From: Spirochaetota bacterium
GTDB lineage: Bacteria > Spirochaetota > B62-G9
Length of the DNA stretch: 10,027 nt
Direction of reading: 5' to 3'
Assembly (NCBI GenBank): GCA_026990615.1
Contig: JALXDB010000495.1
Location: 1 to 10,027 of the forward strand
Part shown: in pieces, positions 6,999 to 10,027 of the stretch
Numbering within the stretch: the first letter of the stretch is position 1
Layout: each line of letters starts with the position of its first letter
Position numbers and translations under genes: made by a program
The notes under the pieces: model-generated
What the model was told of the DNA's origin: nothing
Database searches by the model: none
Seen by the model: the letters and a program-made list of their open reading frames with translations, nothing else

Positions 6999-7253
6999 AT
7001 GAACAAGGTAAAGATAAATATAACGATCGATGAAGATATCTATAACTGGCTAAACGAACAGAGGGGTATGGTACCTCTTTCCACTTATATAAACTTTATA
7101 CTAACCGAGAGAAAAGAAGCCGAAGAGCTTATTCAAAACTACAACCACAACGAAAGCAACATTAAGAGATTCATAGAAAAAACTCTGGCTAAAATAAAAG
7201 GAGGTGATAAGTTTTTAGAAATACTGACCAAAGAGTACCTAAAAGATGTATAA
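6999..7253 (+). CDS. Small ribbon-helix-helix-type DNA-binding protein
   Basis: The protein has 84 residues. The N-terminal half fits the Arc/MetJ/CopG ribbon-helix-helix pattern: a short alternating strand (KVKINITID, residues 3-10), a first helix (DEDIYNWLNEQRG), a turn, then a second helix beginning V-P-L-S-T-Y-I-N-F-I-L. Residues K5, N7 and T9 on the strand would face the DNA major groove. The second half (about 37-84) is charged and helical and could be a dimer extension or a partner-binding tail. No toxin gene follows: the next gene is a 480-residue radical SAM enzyme 140 bases away. A simple antitoxin role is therefore not supported, and a stand-alone regulator is more likely. It has its own promoter and a palindrome at its -10. 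The gene looks more AT-rich than its neighbours. The fold is inferred from pattern only. Confidence 0.65.
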   Translation: MNKVKINITIDEDIYNWLNEQRGMVPLSTYINFILTERKEAEELIQNYNHNESNIKRFIEKTLAKIKGGDKFLEILTKEYLKDV

Positions 7254-7379
7254 AAAGTGTTTTGCCTTTCAACTCAACAGGCATTAAAGAGTAATCTTCA
7301 TAGTTTTGGAAAAAGGGTGTAAATCTTTAATGTACCAGGTTTTCTGCAAAAAATAATTGTTTAATTTTATGATGGGATA

Positions 7380-7385
7380 AGGAGG
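7380..7385 (+). promoter_or_regulatory. Strong ribosome binding site of the radical SAM gene
   Basis: AGGAGG, within the longer match AAGGAGG, lies 8 bases before ATG 7394. It is one of the best Shine-Dalgarno matches in the window, which supports this start and suggests efficient translation. The rest of the gap from 7254 holds only a small 5-base inverted repeat (TGCCT 7263-7267, AGGCA 7279-7283) and a TATGAT at 7368-7373 without a good -35. I cannot name the promoter of this gene. Confidence 0.7.
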
Positions 7386-7393
7386 TTAAAGAG

Positions 7394-8836
7394 ATGGGAG
7401 TTAAAGATAGATTAAAAACAGGAGCGATAACGATTGGAGCAAAAACGGCTATGAAGCTGATGACAACACTTTCAGAAGAACAGTGGATGAAGCTTGTTCA
7501 TCCATTAATTGCTCGTCAGAAGATGCCGGAAGCAGCTTTGATGATAGACCTGATGTTAAGAAGACTACACAGGGGATTTCCAACACTGGCAAAAAATGTT
7601 AAAGAGAAATTCGTGCAAAACTTTATTGTAAAACCCTACACTGTGTACGGTCCGAGAAGAAAGGCATTTTATGAGGAAAACGGTTATGAAGTTCCGTCTC
7701 TGATGGTGATAAGCCCTTCCATGAGATGCAACCTGAGGTGCTACGGTTGCTATGCATGGAAATATAAAAAGAGCGATGACCTCGATGTTAACATCGTACA
7801 CAGGGTGATTAATGAGGCAAAGCAGATGGGGATATTCTTCTTTGTAATATCCGGTGGTGAACCTACATTCTGGCCCCACCTTTTTGAGATACTGGAAACT
7901 CATGACGATGCCATCTTTCAGATTTATACAAACGGGACATTGATAGATGAAAAGATGGCCGACAGATTTGCCGAGGTTGGAAATGCTCTGCCCTGTATCA
8001 GTGTAGAAGGATTTGAAGAAGAGACCGACAAGAGGAGAGGCAAGGGAGTTTTTAGGAAGATTTCCGATGCAATGGACCTTTTAAGGGAAAAGGGAGTAAT
8101 ATTTGGTTTTTCGGCAACGGCGACACGATACAATAACGAACTTATCGTGAGCGATGAATTTATCGATTATTTTGTGGAGAAGGGTATATACATTGGCTGG
8201 TACTTTAACTATATACCTATAGGCAAAGATCCAGACCTTGACCTGATGCCGACTCCGGAGCAGAGAGATTACAGAAGGAGGAGAATAATCGAAATAAGGG
8301 ATAAAAAGAAGGTTGTTGTGGCTGATTTCTGGAATGACGGTATCCTTACAAATGGATGTCTGGCCGGTGGTTATGAGTACCTGCATGTTATCTATAACGG
8401 TGATGTAGAACCCTGTGTTTTTGTGCATTTTGCAGCTGACAATATCAAAGAGAAATCTTTAAAGGAGGTTCTGGAATCTCCATTCTTCCAGGCTTTTAGA
8501 AAGAGAAGACCCTACAACGAGAATCTGCTTAGACCCTGTACTATAATCGATAATCCGCACATACTGAGAGAGGTTGTCAAAGAGGGCAAGGCGCATCCAA
8601 CCCACGAGGGATCTGAGACCATTATAACTACCCTTGCACCCGCAATCGATGAATATGCTAAAAAGTACGGAGAAATCGCTGACAAAGTATGGCGAGAGGA
8701 GTACGAAAATAAAACTTATAAAGGACATCTCGATGTAATAGAAGAGGTAATGAACCCGCGTGCTGCGAAAAAGAAGAAAGCTAAAGCAAAAGCTGAGGCT
8801 AAGGCCGAAAAGATTGCTCAGGAGGTGAAGGCTTAA
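7394..8836 (+). CDS. Radical SAM enzyme with SPASM-like C-terminal cysteines, substrate unknown
   Basis: The protein has 480 residues. An N-terminal region of about 100 residues looks helical and has no motif I recognise. The radical SAM core follows, with the cluster motif C112-x3-C116-x2-C119 (MRCNLRCYGCYA), the SAM-binding SGGEP at 153-157, a YTNGTLID segment and an ISVEGFEEETDKRRG segment. After the core, C322 (NGCLAGG), C341 (GDVEPCVF) and C382 (RPCTI) are arranged like a SPASM or twitch auxiliary cluster domain. The C-terminal region ends in an Ala/Lys/Glu-rich tail (about 455-480) that is probably disordered or nucleic-acid- or membrane-contacting. I recall similar proteins, with the same LMPTPEQRDY and ADFWNDG segments, in various anaerobes, but I know of no defined reaction. 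There is no small precursor peptide next to it that would mark it as a peptide-modifying enzyme. It stands alone between the small regulator and a terminator. Confidence 0.88.
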   Translation: MGVKDRLKTGAITIGAKTAMKLMTTLSEEQWMKLVHPLIARQKMPEAALMIDLMLRRLHRGFPTLAKNVKEKFVQNFIVKPYTVYGPRRKAFYEENGYEVPSLMVISPSMRCNLRCYGCYAWKYKKSDDLDVNIVHRVINEAKQMGIFFFVISGGEPTFWPHLFEILETHDDAIFQIYTNGTLIDEKMADRFAEVGNALPCISVEGFEEETDKRRGKGVFRKISDAMDLLREKGVIFGFSATATRYNNELIVSDEFIDYFVEKGIYIGWYFNYIPIGKDPDLDLMPTPEQRDYRRRRIIEIRDKKKVVVADFWNDGILTNGCLAGGYEYLHVIYNGDVEPCVFVHFAADNIKEKSLKEVLESPFFQAFRKRRPYNENLLRPCTIIDNPHILREVVKEGKAHPTHEGSETIITTLAPAIDEYAKKYGEIADKVWREEYENKTYKGHLDVIEEVMNPRAAKKKKAKAKAEAKAEKIAQEVKA

Positions 8837-8839
8837 TCT

Positions 8840-8866
8840 GTAAAGGGCAGGGTATTGTACCTTTAC
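8840..8866 (+). other. Hairpin in the 3' untranslated region of the radical SAM gene
   Basis: GTAAAGG (8840-8846) pairs perfectly with CCTTTAC (8860-8866) across a 13-base loop. A competing smaller stem, GGTA/TACC (8851-8854 and 8858-8861), uses part of the same arm. No T-run follows, so it is not itself a terminator. It may protect the transcript end or simply be chance. Confidence 0.4.
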
Positions 8867-8947
8867 TGGCTGGGGGCCTGTTAGATGTTTTTGTGGTACC
8901 AGAGGTTTTATTTGTAAGCTTTGAAGCATTGAAAAAATGAGATACAA

Positions 8948-8975
8948 AAAGCCGCCCGCAAAAAAGGGCGGCTTT
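8948..8975 (+). terminator. Strong intrinsic terminator after the radical SAM gene
   Basis: GCCGCCC (8951-8957) and GGGCGGC (8966-8972) form a perfect 7-base GC-rich stem around the 8-base loop GCAAAAAA. Flanking AAA (8948-8950) and TTT (8973-8975) extend the stem to 10 pairs. The following bases, TTTCTTATTT, form the T-rich tract. The A-run on the left means it could also stop transcription coming from the right. It cleanly separates the radical SAM transcript from the next gene. Confidence 0.92.
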
Positions 8976-9076
8976 CTTATTTACCAAATAAGCTGCAGAG
9001 CCCGGTAATTGTTTGTTGGTGGTCGGAATTGAGTTCATATTAGTTAGAGCAGATGTATGACTTTCTTAAAAGAGCG

Positions 9077-9107
9077 TTGAATGTGAAGTAAAGAACTTAT
9101 CTATTAT
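9077..9107 (+). promoter_or_regulatory. Weak candidate promoter for the secreted protein gene
   Basis: TTGAAT (9077-9082) and TATTAT (9102-9107) resemble -35 and -10 elements, but the 19-base spacer is longer than ideal. It is the best candidate between the terminator and the gene at 9147. An imperfect inverted repeat (9096-9104 with 9112-9120, 8 of 9 positions paired) covers the -10. Confidence 0.35.
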
Positions 9108-9146
9108 ACCGATAAATAAGAAAAAAGCATTGGTTGAGAGGAAGAT

Positions 9147-9884
9147 ATGGGCGGGCGGAAAAGCCGTAGGATAAAGATTTCAGTGGTTGCTGCTGTGTTT
9201 CTTTTTGTTTCGTTTATTGCTTTATCAGGTGAAAATGATTTCAATGTGATAGATACTCCGAAAACCTATATGTCATACAGGGGGGATATGCATTTTGATT
9301 TTACCATGTATGATGGCGGAGGAGTTCTGGGAAGTGCAACCCTATCCATATCAGATTTTATATTTTTAGGGATTTATTTTGACGTGGGAAATCTGATAGG
9401 CAGCAATGAGCTTGAATGGAACCAGCCCGGAGTTCTAGCAAGATTTTTGATTAGCGATGGATCCGGCACTGTTCCTCCTATAGCTGTTGGTTATTCCTAT
9501 TTTATGAAGGGAGGAGTGAGTAAGGTAAATGGTACTCTTGTTAACGGTATCTATGCGGTTTCTACTCAAACATATTTTCTTTTTGGGAATCAGCAGCAGC
9601 TTTACTACGGTATGAGATACCCGATTGTTCCTCTTAGTTATTCCAAGGTGAAGAACCTCTCTTTATTTGTTGCCACAGATCTTATACTTAGCCCTCAATT
9701 CAGTGTGAAAGGAGAGATAGAGAATATCTTTTTTGACAAGGACAGATGGGACGAGATCTATTACAACATCGCTTTCAGTATGAACATAGTGGATTTAATA
9801 ACGCTCTCCCTTGAAATAAAATATTCTCCATCGATAGATAGATTCGTACGACTACTATCCATAGGCTATATCACTCAATTTTAA
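9147..9884 (+). CDS. Secreted beta-rich protein, probably outer-membrane barrel, function unknown
   Basis: The protein has 245 residues. A basic N-terminus (GGRKSRRIK) and a hydrophobic stretch at about residues 11-27 (ISVVAAVFLFVSFIALSG) make a good signal peptide with probable cleavage near residue 27. The rest is rich in alternating hydrophobic and polar residues, aromatics and glycines, with strand-like segments such as FIFLGIYFDV, IAVGYSYFM, TQTYFLF and LSLEIKYS. The chain ends in the strand LLSIGYITQF. A terminal phenylalanine is the recognition signal for insertion by the Bam machinery. No cysteine follows the signal, so it is not a lipoprotein. I do not recognise the family. The segment GIYFDVGNLIGS followed by a PGVLAR motif hints at a link to uncharacterised YjbH-like outer-membrane proteins, but only weakly. 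AGAGGA (9137-9142) lies 4 bases before the ATG. It has its own transcription unit after the terminator. Confidence 0.65.
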   Translation: MGGRKSRRIKISVVAAVFLFVSFIALSGENDFNVIDTPKTYMSYRGDMHFDFTMYDGGGVLGSATLSISDFIFLGIYFDVGNLIGSNELEWNQPGVLARFLISDGSGTVPPIAVGYSYFMKGGVSKVNGTLVNGIYAVSTQTYFLFGNQQQLYYGMRYPIVPLSYSKVKNLSLFVATDLILSPQFSVKGEIENIFFDKDRWDEIYYNIAFSMNIVDLITLSLEIKYSPSIDRFVRLLSIGYITQF

Positions 9885-9908
9885 CATGCTTTAGCTGTTC
9901 CAATCATA

Positions 9909-9937
9909 TTGTAAAAATTTATCAATGGTATTATTAT
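9909..9937 (+). promoter_or_regulatory. Candidate promoter for the gene at the right edge
   Basis: TTGTAA (9909-9914) and TATTAT (9932-9937) are separated by exactly 17 bases. The -10 matches the consensus at 5 of 6 positions and the -35 at 4 of 6. Transcription would start near 9944, about 20 bases before the proposed start codon. No terminator hairpin is seen between the secreted protein gene and this point, so readthrough is also possible. Confidence 0.45.
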
Positions 9938-9963
9938 GTAATATTCATATGGAGAGTGGCACT

Positions 9964-10027
9964 GTGAACACAGGAATTGAACAGAGATGCAGAAAGATTT
10001 TACAATTTGTAGAGGATGATGTAGAGG
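9964..10027 (+). CDS. Start of an unidentified gene, cut by the right edge
   Basis: A GTG at 9964 opens a frame that stays open to the window end and gives 21 codons, reading M-N-T-G-I-E-Q-R-C-R-K-I-L-Q-F-V-E-D-D-V-E. GGAGAG at 9951-9956 is 7 bases before the GTG, an ideal distance, and a plausible promoter lies just upstream. The residues suggest an amphipathic helix with one cysteine. That is too little to name a family. This is a real gene start by its signals, but the evidence is short. Confidence 0.5.
   Translation, partial: MNTGIEQRCRKILQFVEDDVE

Larger units (their letters stand above)
8837..9146. other. 310-base gene-free stretch with hairpin, terminator and weak promoter
   Basis: No convincing coding region is visible on either strand. 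The minus-strand open frames here lack family features and run into the antisense of the radical SAM gene. From left to right the stretch holds a 7-base-stem hairpin (8840-8866), a strong intrinsic terminator (8948-8975), then about 100 bases without recognisable structure, and finally a weak promoter with an imperfect palindrome (9077-9120) before the secreted protein gene. Confidence 0.7.

Noticed and set aside
6999..8836. Toxin-antitoxin pair formed by the ribbon-helix-helix gene and its downstream neighbour
   Set aside because: The downstream gene is a 480-residue radical SAM enzyme 140 bases away with its own strong ribosome site, and no small toxin-like gene follows.
8821..8863. GGAGGTGA at 8821-8828 as the ribosome site of a short downstream gene
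   Set aside because: These bases encode the last residues of the radical SAM protein, and no start codon lies at a suitable distance; the nearest TTG frame closes within ten codons.
8459..8947. Minus-strand open frame of 162 codons over the end of the radical SAM gene
   Set aside because: Most of it is antisense to the Lys/Ala-rich tail and conserved C-terminus of the radical SAM gene, and the translation shows no domain.

Overview
The window reads as chromosomal DNA from an AT-rich, Gram-negative, probably anaerobic or facultative bacterium. The reasons are an Rnf membrane redox complex, an RseC-type protein, a GspN/AsmA-like envelope protein, and a secreted beta-rich protein ending in phenylalanine, as outer-membrane barrels do. 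I cannot fix the phylum; a deep-branching or deltaproteobacterial-like lineage would fit, but that is inference. Every convincing gene lies on the + strand.

Left block, 1 to about 6921: a tightly packed gene train that looks like one long transcription unit, since I see no convincing promoter or terminator inside it. It starts inside rnfA and runs through rnfB, an rseC-like gene overlapping rnfB by 14 bases, a GspN-like single-span envelope protein, a response regulator fused to a PP2C/SpoIIE-type phosphatase, proB with a PUA domain, proA, and an ftsB/divIC-like division gene. The train therefore mixes membrane bioenergetics, redox maintenance, envelope, signalling, proline synthesis and cell division.

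Middle, about 6922 to 7393: a small ribbon-helix-helix-type regulator with its own good promoter (-35 at 6941, 17-base spacer, extended -10). A 17-base imperfect palindrome over the -10 suggests autoregulation.

Right block, 7394 to the end: a 480-residue radical SAM/SPASM-like enzyme of unknown substrate with a strong ribosome binding site and an Ala/Lys-rich tail; a 310-base gene-free stretch holding a hairpin, a strong intrinsic terminator and a weak promoter with an imperfect palindrome; an unrecognised secreted, probably outer-membrane protein; and the first 21 codons of another gene with a plausible promoter, cut by the window edge.

I found no mobile element, CRISPR array, tRNA, rRNA or phage gene. 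The window is mostly housekeeping. The points most worth a second look are the operator-like palindrome at the small regulator, the uncharacterised radical SAM enzyme, and the Rnf-RseC-envelope-phosphatase gene order.
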